In this document: positions 10,490 to 21,187 of the stretch, piece after piece
Numbering within the stretch: position 1 is the stretch's first letter
How the letters are laid out: every line of letters begins with the position of its first letter
NCBI GenBank assembly: GCA_933207985.1
Contig: OW240916.1
Span: 131,103,442 to 131,167,441 of the forward strand
DNA length: 64,000 nt
Reading direction: 5' to 3'
DNA from: Pelobates cultripes
Lineage: Eukaryota; Chordata; Amphibia; Anura; Pelobatidae
The notes under the pieces: model-generated
What the model was told of the DNA's origin: nothing
The model's input: the letters and a program-made list of their open reading frames with translations, nothing else
Database searches by the model: none
Program-made: the position numbers and the translations under genes

Positions 10490-11813
10490 GCAGTGCCCCA
10501 AATTTGTTGTGATCTGTGAGCAAGGTAAACGGTTGTCCATACAAGTAAGGTTGCAGCTTTTTGAGGGCCCACACCACTGCCAGGCACTCCTTTTCAATGG
10601 CAGTGTATCTACTTCCCTGCGCAAAAGTTTCCTGCTTAGATAAGCCCCAGGTTGCTCGCCGCCATCTGCTCCGACTTGGCTCAGTACTGCTCCCAATCCA
10701 AACATAGAAGCGTCTGTATGGACGAGAAAGCGTTTAGTTGGATCAGGAGCAGAAAGTACAGATGATTTAATGAGCGCCATCTTGAGCTGTTGGAAGGCCT
10801 GTTCACACTCTGGGGCCCATACTACTATCTTGGGGAGGTTTTTACGCGTTCCTATATGGCACTTACTGGGCTTTAGGGTCAGTCCGGCCTCCCTAATCCG
10901 GTCTAGTACGGCTCCTATGTGGGTCATGTGTTAGGGCCAGGAGCAGCTAAAAATGGCTATATCATCCAAATAGGCGCAGGCATACTCCTAAAACCCATCC
11001 AGTAGCCAATCTACCATCCTCTGAAAGTTAGCCGGGGCATTCTTCATCCCGAATGGCATGGCCTTAAACTGATACAGGCCAAACGAGGTGACAAATGCCG
11101 ACTTGTGGATGGTGTCCTCGGCTAATGGAATTTGCCACTAACCCTTGCACAGATCTATTGTGGTGAGGTACTGGCCTCTGGCCATTTTGTCTAAGAGCTC
11201 GTCTATCCGGGGCATAGACGAGGCGTCTGAGGTTGTTTTATCGTTTAGCCTCCGGTAGTCTACACAGAAACGGGTACTACCGGGGAGGCCCAGGGGCTGT
11301 CAGAGTGTTCTATCACCCCTAACTGCATCATTTCCTCAATTTCTTTCTGAATATTTTCTTTAACTGCTTCGGGTATGCGATAGGCGGTTTGGCGAAGGGG
11401 GGTCTGGTCTAGGGTTTCAACTTTGTGAGTGGTTAATGGACTGTACCCAGGAAGGTTGGAAAACGTGGCCCCCTTGTCCTGCATTAGTCTTTGGACCTGG
11501 GTTCGCTCCTGGGGGTCTAACCATTCTCCTAACTGTACTTCTCCCAGGTCTCCGCTCTGGCCCTCTAGGTCTAGGAGATCTGGGAGTGGCAAATTATCAT
11601 AATCTTCAGTGGCAGGTGCACAGATCGCGGTTGTGGTATGGCTTGAGCATGTTCACATGGAGCATGCACTTGCCTCCCGTGCCTGTGACCGCACCGATCA
11701 CAAAGGTGGTATCACAAACCTGCTCTACCACCTTGTATGGGCCCTGCCAGGAAGCCTGCAGCTTGTCCTTGTGGACAGGTGTCAATCCATATCTGCCAAG
11801 TGACCCTATGTAG
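10490..11813 (-). pseudogene. Ty3/gypsy-type pol fragment (RT and start of RNase H)
   Basis: On the minus strand, the RT N-terminus reads TPLRQTAYRIPEAVKENIQK and VIEHSDSPWASPVV (about 11420-11260). The polymerase box YLDD lies at 10972-10961. The thumb and RNase H entry contain SKCHIG, an AFQQLK segment and [18 protein letters not shown] (about 10850-10660). Reverse transcriptase copies element RNA into DNA. Several stops and frame changes break it, including one just after the YLDD segment. There are no LTRs next to it, so it is a fragment. The upstream linker (about 11600-11813) is also present. Confidence 0.8.
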
Positions 11814-13190
11814 GGGGAACAGTCTCTATTCTGCTCTGTGCCAGTGTGTATCAGGTGCTCTGAGGACAGGTGTCAATCCATATCTGCCAAGTGACCCTAT
11901 GTAGGAGGAACAGTCTCTATTCTGCTCTGTGTCAGTGTGTATCAGGGGCTCTGAGCACAGGTGTCCATCCATATCTGCCAAGTGACCCTATGTAGGAGGA
12001 ACAGTCTCTATTCTGCTCTGTGTCAGTGTGTATCAGGGGCTCTGAGGACAGGTGTCAATCCATATATGCCAAGTGACCCTATGTAGGGGGAACAGTCTCT
12101 ATTCTGCCTGTGTCAGTGTGTATCAGGGGCTCTGAGGACAGGTGTCAATCCATATCTGCCAAGTGACCCTATGTAGGAGGAACAGTCCCTATTCTGCTCT
12201 GTGTCAGTGTGTATCAGGGATCCTTAGGACAGGTGTCAATCCATATCTGCCAAGTGACCCTATGTAGGGGGAACAGTCCCTATTCTGCTCTGTGTCAGTG
12301 TGTATCATGGTCTCTGAGGACAGGTGTCAATCCATATCTGCCAAGTGACCCTATGTAGGGGGAACAGTCTCTATTCTGCTCTGTGTCAGTGTGTATCATG
12401 ATCTCTGAGGACAGGTGTCAATCCATATCTGCCAAGTGACCCTATGTAGGAGGAACAGTCTCTATTCTGCTCTGTGTCAGTGTGTATCAGGGGCTCTGAG
12501 GACAGGTGTCAATCCATATCTGCCAAGTGACCCTATGTAGGGAGGAACAGTCCCTATTCTGCTCTGTGTCAGTGTGTATCAGGGATCCTTAGGACAGGTG
12601 TCAATCCATATCTGCCAAGTGACCCTATGTAGGGGGAACAGTCTCTATTCTGCTCTCTGTCAGTGTGTATCATGGTCTCTGAGGACAGGTGTCAATCCAT
12701 ATCTGCCAAGTGACCCTATGTAGGGGAACAGTCTCTATTCTGCTCTGTGTCAGTGTGTATCAGGGGCTCTGAGGACAGGTGTCAATCCATATCTGCCAAG
12801 TGACCCTATGTAGGGGGAACAGTCTCTATTCTGCTCTGTGTCAGTGTGTATCAGGGGCATCTGAGGACAGGTGTCAATCCATATCTGCCAAGTGACCCTA
12901 TGTAGGGGGAACAGTCTCTATTCTGCTCTGTGTCAGTGTGTATCATGGTCTCTGAGGACAGGTGTCAATCCATATCTGCCAAGTGACCCTATGTAGGGGG
13001 AACAGTCCCTATTCTGCTCTTTGTCAGTGTGTATCAGGGATCCTTAGGATAGGTGTCAATCCATATCTGCCAAGTGACCCTATGTAGGGGGACCAGTCCC
13101 TATTCTGCTCTGTGTCTGTGTGCATCAGGGGCTCTGAGGACAGGTGTCAATCCATATGTCAAGGTGTCAATATGTCATATGTCAGGTGTC
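11772..13190. repeat. 91-bp minisatellite array, about 15.5 copies
   Basis: The unit begins aggacaggtgtcaatccata, continues with the tgccaagtgaccctatgtag block and gaacagtctctattctgctc, and ends tcagtgtgtatcaggggctctg. Unit starts lie near 11772, 11863, 11953, 12045, 12135, 12226, 12318, 12409, 12499, 12591, 12681, 12772, 12864, 12955, 13047 and 13137. Copies are highly similar, with alternation of a few variants (cagtctct/cagtccct, ggggctctg/ggatcctta). The last copy breaks down into short gtgtcaat-tatgtca repeats and runs directly into the hAT right end. Confidence 0.95.
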
Positions 13191-13196
13191 AATCCA

Positions 13197-13508
13197 TATT
13201 CATTGTGATTTAGGAATGTTAGGTGATTTCTGCCCTTTATGGATTAAAACCAGACTCTGCATCACTGTGTAATTTTCCATGGGAGTTTTGCCATGGATCC
13301 CCCTCCAGCATGCCACAGTCCAGGTGTTAGTCCCCTTGAAACAACTTTTCCATCACTATTGTGGCCAGAAAGAGTCCCTGTGTGTTTTAAAATTCGCCTG
13401 CCCATTGAAGTCTATGGCGGTTCGCCCGGTTCGCCGGTTCGTGAACATTTGCGGAAGTTCGCGTTCACCGTTCGCGAACCGAAAATTTCGTGTTCGCGAC
13501 ATCACTAA
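13197..13508. mobile_element. Right terminal region of the hAT element
   Basis: This non-coding end is rich in paired ttcgcg/cgcgaa and ggttcgcc motifs (about 13420-13500). It finishes gttcgcgacatcacta. It gives the 3' boundary of the composite element that begins in or before the gap. Confidence 0.6.
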
Positions 13509-13540
13509 TCAGGAACCATCTTCCTGTCCAAAAAACATGT

Positions 13541-14160
13541 TTATCCTTGGTCTGGACCAGGTTTCTTACCACCTTGCAGAAGTGACTCAGGAATGTCACA
13601 ATGTGTTTGCCAAGGGGATGGGGGTTCCTCATGGAAAAAGTAACTCTCCTTTCTTCTCTTTTTATCAGGCAGCTCCCAAAAAATCGAGAGAGGGGGAAGT
13701 CCGGCTTGGCAGAGAGGGAATGTTTCCAATACCTTTTGCAGATTACCATCATTAGGAAGTTGATATGAAAAATCTGTCCAGCAAGACTCTACTGCATGCT
13801 TAAAATCTTCACTGTGGTAAATCCCTGGTCCAGGATAATTTTTTTGTTGAATGTTTTCAAATTCATATCTGGGATTTTCCATTCACCTTCTTCGGCTTAG
13901 GAGCTACTGTACTCCTCATCCAACGCGGCTCTAGGGGAGGTGCTTACCCTGGGTGTGCACCACTTCACTTCTTCCCATTGCTGAATAAGGGCCAGGGCAG
14001 CACCAGAGGTCTTGGGTTTTGTTATAGTGGCCAGCTTTGCATTTATGGTCATCTTCTCTGAGTGAGCTGGGCAGGGTCGAGGGTGGTGGAGCATCTAAAG
14101 CTGGGGTTTCCTCCTGGGTTACCTCAGCTTCCTCCTCTGTAGGAAGCCTTACTATCACTC
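13541..14160 (-). pseudogene. Degenerate coding fragment with PGPGxY motifs
   Basis: Minus-strand frames contain NYPGPGIYHSEDF (about 13830) and, further upstream, WCCPGPYSAMG (about 14000), with several frame changes between. PGPGxY repeats occur in sperm-tail PG-rich repeat and CIMAP-type ciliary microtubule proteins, so a decayed copy of such a gene is possible. No start, stop or intron structure can be defined. The family assignment is a guess from two short motifs. Confidence 0.25.
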
Positions 14161-14649
14161 CTTGGCTCTCCCCTTCTCTTTAGGTGATTGCACTGGCTTG
14201 GCTTCCTTCTCCACAGAAGGCCCTACTGTCTCCTCAGCTCCCACTCTGCAGTGGGTTGGACTGCCACAATTTGAAATTCTCCTTTGCAGGAGGTCCTACT
14301 TCTGCTGCTCAGCTTTCTTCTCTGCAGGAGTACTTAAGGTCACTCACAGATTTGGAAACTGGTGGATCCACTATCTACTCTACCCTGAAGAGTGTTAGGA
14401 GTTTTCTCCAGAATGCATCCACTTTATGTTGGGAAACATCAACAGATTCACCAGGGCTGCCTAAAACTATCAAAGCTTTTTGATAGAATGTGGCTTTTTC
14501 AAAACATACTCATCATGTAATCCCTCGTATCTTGCTAAGGAGTGATCAGTGAGCGTTCATGTAGTACAGGAAGATAGCTTAAGCAAGTAATGGTGATACT
14601 ACAAGGCAGAGGGAAGATACTCCAGATAACTCAGTGGACAAAACACAAG

Positions 14650-14692
14650 TGAGTTACTACACTTGATATTAGCCAAAAGGCTGAGAAGTGAA
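14650..14692 (-). pseudogene. U2 snRNA 5'-end fragment
   Basis: The minus strand from 14692 reads CTTCTCAGCCTTTTGGCTAA and then ATCAAGTGTAGTA. This follows the 5' stem-loop I of U2 snRNA, including the GUAGUA branch-site recognition sequence. There is a stem mismatch (CTCAGCC for CTCGGCC) and an altered 5' end. Similarity to U2 stops after about 43 nt: the Sm site and later stem-loops are absent, so it is not a functional gene. Confidence 0.6.
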
Positions 14693-14733
14693 CCACTCAT
14701 GGACAGCTTTTTCATTGTTAATGCAAGTGGGAG

Positions 14734-15669
14734 CAGAGGCGTAAAAAACTGCACTGAGGCCCCCCAATGTGTCTTATCCCCCCACCAGCCCCTCCACACG
14801 TCTCATCTCCCTCTGCCAGCACCTCCACATGTCTCTCATTCCTCCCTCCGTCCCTCCATGTTTCTTAACCACCACCAAGTCCCCTCATGTGTTTCTCCCA
14901 CCCACCCCTCTACATGTCTCTCCCACCCCCCATACATTTGTGACAGACACACACACACACTGACAGACAGACACACACACTGACAGACAGACACACACAC
15001 TCACACTAACAGATAGACACACACACACACACACACTAACAGACAGACACAATGACAGACAGACACACACTCACTGACAGTAGGTGGACAGCCAGACACA
15101 CACACTCACTGACTGACAGACACACATACACACACTCTTGCACACTCTCTCAATTTAATTTTTTGAGACCCATTCAGCCTCCTTACCTTCTTTAGGAGGC
15201 TGATAGGGGTCCTCTCCCTGGGGTCCATTGTGGGGTTGTGCTGTAATCTGGCATTTCCTCTTTCATCTCACAAGCTGTTTAGTATGCTGAGGCCGGAATG
15301 ACGTCATATTCCGGCTCCCGGCATCACAGAGGGAGGAGAGAGGAGCTCCGAGATCAGCCTCCCTCGCAACACCCACACTGCTGCCGCCTGCCTCCTCTCC
15401 TCCAACCTCCTTGCAATATATATATAGGCAGAGAAGCACCTGCCATCCAGGTAAGCAGGTGCCTACTCTGCCTCACTGAGTAGGATCCGATTCGGGGTGC
15501 CCTAAGGTGGCCAGATGGTCACCTCCTGGACCCACTCTGAGAGGGCTCCTTTAGGTGCCCCCACCTTCGGTGGCTCACGATCACAGGGATCAGCAGGGCA
15601 GCCGGGCCTCCTGTAGTGACAGGCCCAGCCGCAGCTGCGACCCTTGCGACCGTGGTAGTTCTGTCTCTA
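14734..15669. mobile_element. Non-autonomous hAT transposon with imperfect 8-bp TSD
   Basis: The left end begins CAGAGGCGTAAAAAACTGC. The right end is gaccgtggtagttctgtctcta, a degraded inverted copy. Flanking 8-mers AGTGGGAG (14726-14733) and AGTGGAAG (15670-15677) match at seven of eight positions. The body has an ACACACTGACAGACAG minisatellite (about 14941-15140), then cttacc at 15182-15187 (GGTAAG on the other strand), then a GC-rich module. This is the same layout as the other short hATs here. Confidence 0.7.
14941..15140. repeat. ACACACACTGACAGACAG minisatellite
   Basis: Tandem CA-rich units with the gacagaca motif lie inside the hAT element. Open frames across it are repeat artefacts. 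Confidence 0.9.
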
Positions 15670-15967
15670 AGTGGAAGGCAGAGTACCAAGGGAGGGACAT
15701 AAATACCAGCTTTCCCTTGCAGGCACATTCATAGCGCTGCCTGGAAAGGTAGAAGCTGATGGTATCTGTCACCAGTGTTCAGTGCATGCTAAAAACAGAT
15801 GCAATGTTTGCACAATATCAGTCACGTGTGCCGGAGGTAACTAACCTCCCAGCACAAAACTGCAGATATCTCTGTATGTGCATTGTATCATGATGAAACA
15901 CTGCACATAGGCTGGCGTAACCCTTGAAGGTTAAATATAAGGGTTAAGCCCCCAAATGATCTTAAGT
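15670..15967. other. Spacer with no recognised feature
   Basis: This short stretch lies between the hAT and the provirus. I see no gene, repeat family or RNA in it. Confidence 0.6.
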
Positions 15968-17293
15968 TGTGATGGGATTCCAGCATGGTCAAAATTTAGT
16001 AGGCCAAAATCTCCACATGGCATATGCTAATTAGTATCTGATTACAAACAGTTGGATGAGTCATCAGTATACTGAGCATGTGTGGATAGTACATTCCTTT
16101 GTCTGTAAATGCCATGTGGTCTGCCCATATAAGGTGATCCTGAATATCCTGTTTGCTGATTGGTCTGAGGAATATAGGAGGGGTTATACTGTATGGGAGG
16201 GGATTGTCATGGGTGGCGGTACGGAAACCGGGACCCCTGAGTGCCTGATGAGAAGTGGGAGTCTTCAGCGTGGAAGTGGATAACAGGGCCCAGTGCAGGA
16301 TAACCACACGCCCCCTGGGGTTGAGCACCAGCGTTTGTGCGGCCACAATCCAAGACCCTGTTGCAGCTTAGCGGATTCCAGGAACTAGGAGCTTGATATA
16401 CAGACCTCCCAGGAACTGGATAGGGGGGCTCTGCAGCAGACATGTATCCAGTACAGAAACAAGGCAAGGCTAGGATAGTCACCAAACATGAAAACAAGAC
16501 AGAACTAATAGAACCCAGAACCAGAGCAGGACAGAAAGCAGAACCCAGAACATGTACACAAGACATGAGGAAAACAAGAACAGGGCAGGACAGGACTGTA
16601 CATGAACTGGGATTTCAAAATAAAACAAGACAAGATATAATAGGCAAAACAAGAGGAGACATAACTAAGCACTATATATGAAAAGTATGGGGATTTAGTT
16701 ACATTATATGATCATACATTGCATAAGCCTGCCACAACGCCAATGTACTCCATATTCGGCAGGTTCTACACTGCCTAATGTTCGCTAAAAGAACCATACT
16801 AAACCACAATAGCACTTATCTGCAAGAAAGGGCAGAGACTTGAAACACTGCTGCAGGTCCAGACTGAAACAAAAGGAAAATGGAAAACAAACGGGTGTGG
16901 CAACATAAAACAAACATATAAATGAATCCAGGAGACTGGGAATTCCAGGGACAGAATAATGGAATGAACCCAGAAAACCCAGCACAAGGAAAACCAGACA
17001 TGGAATAGAAAACCAGAAAACCCAAGAAAAACTAAGTAAGGATTATAAAAAGAGTACTGGATACCAGAAGCCATCACCAGACTGATCCACAGAACAAGGC
17101 ATGATGTGACAGGGATATGCTGCTAACAAAAGGCCTCTGCACCATGCTTTCTGCCTCTCAGATATTTTTGGAACAGGAGTTCATCTGAGACCCAATCGGT
17201 GTGTAAATAAAAGACCTGTTACTTCCTGAAGACTTGTGTCCATATCTCTATGTGTGGCTTCTGCGGTTTCTTCCTGTTATTCCTCCGTTAACA
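15968..17293 (+). mobile_element. 5' LTR of a gamma-type endogenous retrovirus, split by another LTR
   Basis: It starts TGTGATGGGATTCC and ends GTTAACA, four bases before the primer-binding site. Its first 240 bp match the 3' LTR at 33900 with only a handful of differences. An AATAAA signal lies near 17207 in gtaaataaaagacctg, followed by the R-U5 part. Removing the inserted element (16205-17111) and its duplicated 5 bp gives an LTR of about 414 bp. Confidence 0.85.
16205..17111. mobile_element. Solo-LTR-like insertion inside the 5' LTR (5-bp TSD)
   Basis: The element begins TGTCATGGG and ends GATGTGACA. It is flanked by GGGAT at 16200-16204 and 17112-17116. The 3' LTR of the same provirus has the uninterrupted site ggggatatgctgc near 34565, which proves the insertion. 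TG...CA ends with a 5-bp duplication and no coding capacity fit a solo LTR of about 907 bp from an unrelated LTR element. A- and C-rich open frames inside it have no recognised protein. Confidence 0.8.
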
Positions 17294-17297
17294 TTTT

Positions 17298-17317
17298 TGG
17301 TGCATTGGGTCTGGGAA
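17298..17317 (+). other. Primer-binding site of the gamma-type provirus
   Basis: TGGTGCATTGGGTCTGGGAA follows the LTR end by four bases. The first eleven bases fit the 3' end of tRNA-Gly(GCC). The inner part deviates, so the primer assignment is tentative. Confidence 0.55.
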
Positions 17318-18580
17318 CCGCATCGCATGGAAGCTGGCGCAGAGATTTGAGACGGTAAACTTTTTACCAACGTTCTCCACGGCAGCACCCCTGGACTTCT
17401 GCGTGGACCTCCTTTTGTCTCTGCGCCACTGGCCTGTTATCCAGGAGATCATCGGCTTCTGCACAGTGAGTACCAGGGTGCCCCGTCGATGAGTGTGAAC
17501 CCAGGTCCCAGAACTAAAAGATACGATTATACCGTTAGACGATAGGCCCACAAGGGGGTTTATATTTGGAACCGGTTATTGGACTGCCCCCTCCCTCTGG
17601 AGGGAAGAAGCGAAGGCGCACTGCTTATCTGGAAATTAGACGCTCTGTAGTCAGCCTGTCTAATATAGGTGGTTTGGGTCAGGCTAAATCTTGGTGTAAA
17701 TAGTTTATGCCGGACACCGGTGTCCTGTCTTGACTAGCATGTCTATGTGTAAATTTCGGTCGCTAGGTCGGGGAGGCCGGCGAGACTAAGCAGATTCTGG
17801 TGTACATTCCGTCTGCTAGCTCTCAACCTATCTTGGCTAAGTGTGCTCTGTTGTAAATTCAGCCACTAGATTATTGATAGAGTAGATAGACTAAATGAGT
17901 ACTGTTGTAAATTCCGCCCACTAGTTCGCTATATGTGGTGCTTGGGTAGCGTAGACTAACTGAATCCTGGTGTAAATAGTTCGATAGTTGTCGAGGTGCT
18001 GGCTAATTAGAGTAGTTGCATTTGCTGTAAATGTTATAAAATACGCTGTAATTGGTGAAATGTATGTCCTGTTAGAAAGCTTGAGCTCTGCCATTTAGTG
18101 GACGTGTAAATTATGTGTAAAATAGCGCACGGTACCATAACCACTGACTTGTACCATAACTACTGATATTACGTGAAAAATACTAAAATTACTGTTTAAC
18201 CTTGCATGTGTACTAACTGATATTCTAACTATAAAGTCATAATTGTCTAAACTGTATAATAGTTACTAACTGTACCATAACCACTGTATGTAGAGACAAA
18301 ATTGTTGAAATGTTATGCTATCGGTTAATTAATGTTGATTAATTGTGTGGACAATTGTATGACTTGCTTAATAGTTGCATTGATTAGCATATAGTGTTTG
18401 GTGAGTCTTGATTTTACTTGTGTGTGCGACGTTGTGATATTGTTGAGCATGTGAGGATCCTGTGTGTGCATGCACGTGTGTGTTTGGGCCTAGTAACTGT
18501 GCCATGTGGTGCTGGTGATAAGGAGATTGGTGTGACTGTTGAAACTGTGTGTATATTTGTACAGCTTTTGAATCAGACGT
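17318..18580 (+). other. Long proviral leader with degenerate tandem repeats
   Basis: This is untranslated sequence between the PBS and the first gag copy. From about 17690 to 17990 a unit of roughly 55-80 bp repeats imperfectly, each copy with a tggtgtaaat or tgttgtaaattc phrase followed by cgccactag- or ctagtt-like sequence. The repeat could be part of a packaging region, which is inference only. The last part (about 18370-18580) is homologous to the second leader at 21000-21187. Confidence 0.5.
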
Positions 18581-20997
18581 TCTGTTGAAATCATCTTCTG
18601 ATTCACAAGGCTGTTGTTCCTTTGTCTTGTATGTTAAATAAAAAAAATAAAAAATTGACTACACTGTGTAGTAGGGAGTGGCCTGTCCTGGTGGCTGCAT
18701 GGCCTCCATGTGGCAGTCTTGACTTAAATTTAGTGTAGGGTGTACATGTGGCTGTAACTAGTAGGCTGGAATTCTATGATCAGTTTCCATATATTGACTG
18801 TTGGAAACCGATTGTTGAAAAACTGCCTTGGTGAATTAAACTGTGTCATGAGGAACAATGGAGCCACATGGTGGTCAGAACTAAGGCCTTAATTCCACCT
18901 AGTTTGGACACCCCCCCTTGCATCTGATTACCAACCCCCTTATTCATCCTCCAGAGCCAGAGTAGCGCTTCCTCCACTCTTCCTCCCAAGCTAAAACTGG
19001 TATAGCTGGTATTTGCACTCCCCCTGCTCTATTGTCCCCGCCTACCCACATGCCTATCTGTTCTTTTGTTTCAAACTCTTGTATTTCTGTACCAACCCCC
19101 ACTGGTTCTTTGTAATTTGAACTGACTTCCTTTTTGGTAGGAGTGTAATTTAGCATTGAATTTTATTAACAATTAAAATTGTGAGGAGAATTTTTAATAA
19201 CAGTAACTGAGTCTATTGGATCAGATAATTCTCAGCAATGACATTTGTACCATAATCATTGAAATAGCACTAAAACTACTGAACACTGTGTGCCTTCAGT
19301 GATAGTCTAAAATACAACTGGAAGAAATGATCAATGGTATAAGATGCTAGAGTACACTTTTATCCTTTTTTAGTTACTGGATGGGCCCCTCTCAGCTTTG
19401 TTAAAAATACCCCCTTTACTAAAATACAAACTAAGATGTTTAATTTACCTTAGAACTAAAGCTTTACTCAAGCCTAGATATCAGGGTGAACAGTGATTAA
19501 AATAAGCAATAATAAAATAAGCACATAATTAAAGTCTATCTGCTTCATTAGACTTTAGGGAGGCACTCTAGGGCCACCTACTGGCCATCTTTGGGAGTTA
19601 CATTGATATTGCATTGTTTTATCATCTTTAAATCTATACTGGCATACAACTGTCAGGATTACTGTTTGATCCAGCACGTAGAACTGTACAGCACGGATGA
19701 CAAGTAACGTATTACCGGTCCTTAGAAAGGCCGGATTTAACGTACAAAGAATAGTCAAAAATACTAGCCAAGGTCAGGGAACACAGAAAGGGACACAGCA
19801 ATGAGGAAAGCCAGAAGTCAGGATACCAGAATGTAGAGAAGTCAATAAACAAAGCCAAAGTCAAAAACCAGGTAGAAAACTATAAACAGGAACGCGCTCT
19901 CGGACAACCACAAGGGAAACCACGACAGGGCACTGAGCAGGCTGAGAACTGGGCCTAAATACCCCTCCTTTCTTTCTGATAGGCTGTAACCGGCCTTTGA
20001 CCCCAAAGTCAGTTACCAGGTTTCATTTGCATAATTGCTGCTCAGCATTAACCCTTCTGTGGATTAGGTTGCTGCTCGGCACAACTTTTCCTGTGTGGAC
20101 AGTAAATGTCATTAACCACATTTCTATAAGCGGATGAATACGTGACAACAGACAGACAGAATTAGTATTGCTTACCCTATTTTAATATATTTATTGCTAT
20201 AAGGTTTTATTTTATGTATAAATATATTAAAAGTTAAGTTTTATTATTAGACCCATAAAGATTATTTTGATACAATTACTTACCCTCTGGTGACACCGAC
20301 TGGTAGGTTTTTGGTTTAACGCTTTTAAAAAAAAAAAATCCATCCGCCAAATGCTGACTAGTAAAATTAGCTCACCCCCTTCCACCTATCTTACTACTCT
20401 CAGACCGGAACCTATAACTAAACAGCCTTACCGAAGTCCCATACTAACCTGACAACTGACTGGCACCCTTCCATCCCGACATTGCCAGATGCCTCTCTGG
20501 CTTACACCTGGCCCACCACATGGACAGTTGCATTTGGCAGATCCTGTATTTGTTTAAGTCCCTTTTACCACGACCGACCTGTTCAATTGGAAGACCCATA
20601 ACTCCTCGTACACCAATAAACCTCAAGCCATTATTGACTTGGTCACCTCCATTATACAAACACACAATCCCACCTGGGCTGATTGTCAGCAATTATTACT
20701 GACCTTTGGAACGTAAATGGCGCTGACATGATCCATCTAAAGGTCTATCAACAAGTCATTATTGCTGGCATGAAGGCAGGAGGGAAAAAGGCAATTAACA
20801 TGTCCAGGACGGCTGAAGTGTTACACCCAGTGCTTTTTATGAGAGACTGCTTGAGTCAAATAGATTGTACACTCCTTTCAATCCTGAAGCTCCTGAAAAC
20901 TTCCAAATGATAGACTCAGCATTTGTCAGCCAGGCCCGGAGCGATATTAAGAGAAAGCTATAGAGATTTTTGTAGGTCTGGCTGACACTGTCATGGA
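18581..20997 (+). pseudogene. First, heavily decayed copy of the proviral gag
   Basis: The matrix part (about 18580-18945) aligns by eye with 21188-21520; both hold gaattctatgatcagtttcc and tatattgactgttggaaac-type sequence. The initiating ATG has become ATC at the equivalent position. A spacer and an LTR-like insertion follow. Next comes the region homologous to 21830-21960 (about 20385-20480), without the hAT that interrupts the second copy. Capsid sequence follows, with a deletion near 20700 of about 150 bp relative to the second copy. After gatattaagagaaagct it jumps straight to the protease-leading sequence tatagagattttt...ctggctgacact (20960-20997), losing nucleocapsid. It is dead. Confidence 0.75.
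19651..20147. mobile_element. LTR-like insertion in the first gag copy
   Basis: It begins TGTCAGGATTAC and ends ATACGTGACA. This sequence has no counterpart in the second gag copy. The TGTCA...TGACA ends resemble those of the element at 16205-17111. A clean target duplication was not found, so the boundaries are provisional. No coding sequence was found. Confidence 0.4.
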
Positions 20998-21187
20998 TTT
21001 AAAGTTACAGAGATAAGTATCTAGTGTTTGGTAAATCTTTGTGAGTGAGACGTCGTGATATCACAGTATGTACGAGAATTCTCTGCGTGTTTTCGTGTGT
21101 GTGTGTTGTTGCCAGGGAAACAAGTGTGATCGTTGGAAGTGTGTTTGGGGTATTGTGTTTCTTTGTATTAGACGCTCCGTTGCCAGT
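20998..21187 (+). other. Second leader segment of the provirus
   Basis: It begins just after protease-leading sequence of the first gag copy. It is similar to about 18370-18580 (tagtgtttggt, then gtgtg(t/a)gcgacgt(t/c)gtgatat). It ends at the gag start codon at 21188. No LTR or PBS precedes it. Confidence 0.6.

Larger units (their letters stand above)
8700..13508 (+). mobile_element. Long hAT-type transposon, composite, left end hidden in the gap
   Basis: Order: a 5' non-coding region (8700-8940), a tandem-repeat region (8945-10050), a transposase fragment (about 10040-10427), an inserted gypsy pol piece (about 10490-11800), a 91-bp tandem array (11772-13190), and a right terminal region (13197-13508). 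The right end reads GTTCGCGACATCACTA. Its reverse complement, TAGTGATGTCGCGAAC, looks like a hAT terminal inverted repeat. The left terminus is not visible and no target-site duplication can be checked. Confidence 0.65.

Noticed and set aside
11772..13190. CRISPR-like array of regularly spaced repeats
   Set aside because: The 91-bp units are directly adjoining and wholly repeated, with no unique spacers; the DNA is vertebrate.
14650..14692. Functional U2 snRNA gene
   Set aside because: Only about 43 nt match U2; the Sm site and 3' stem-loops are missing.
16442..16681. Gln/Lys/Thr-rich open frame as a gene
   Set aside because: It lies wholly inside a TSD-flanked LTR-like insertion with low-complexity A-rich sequence.
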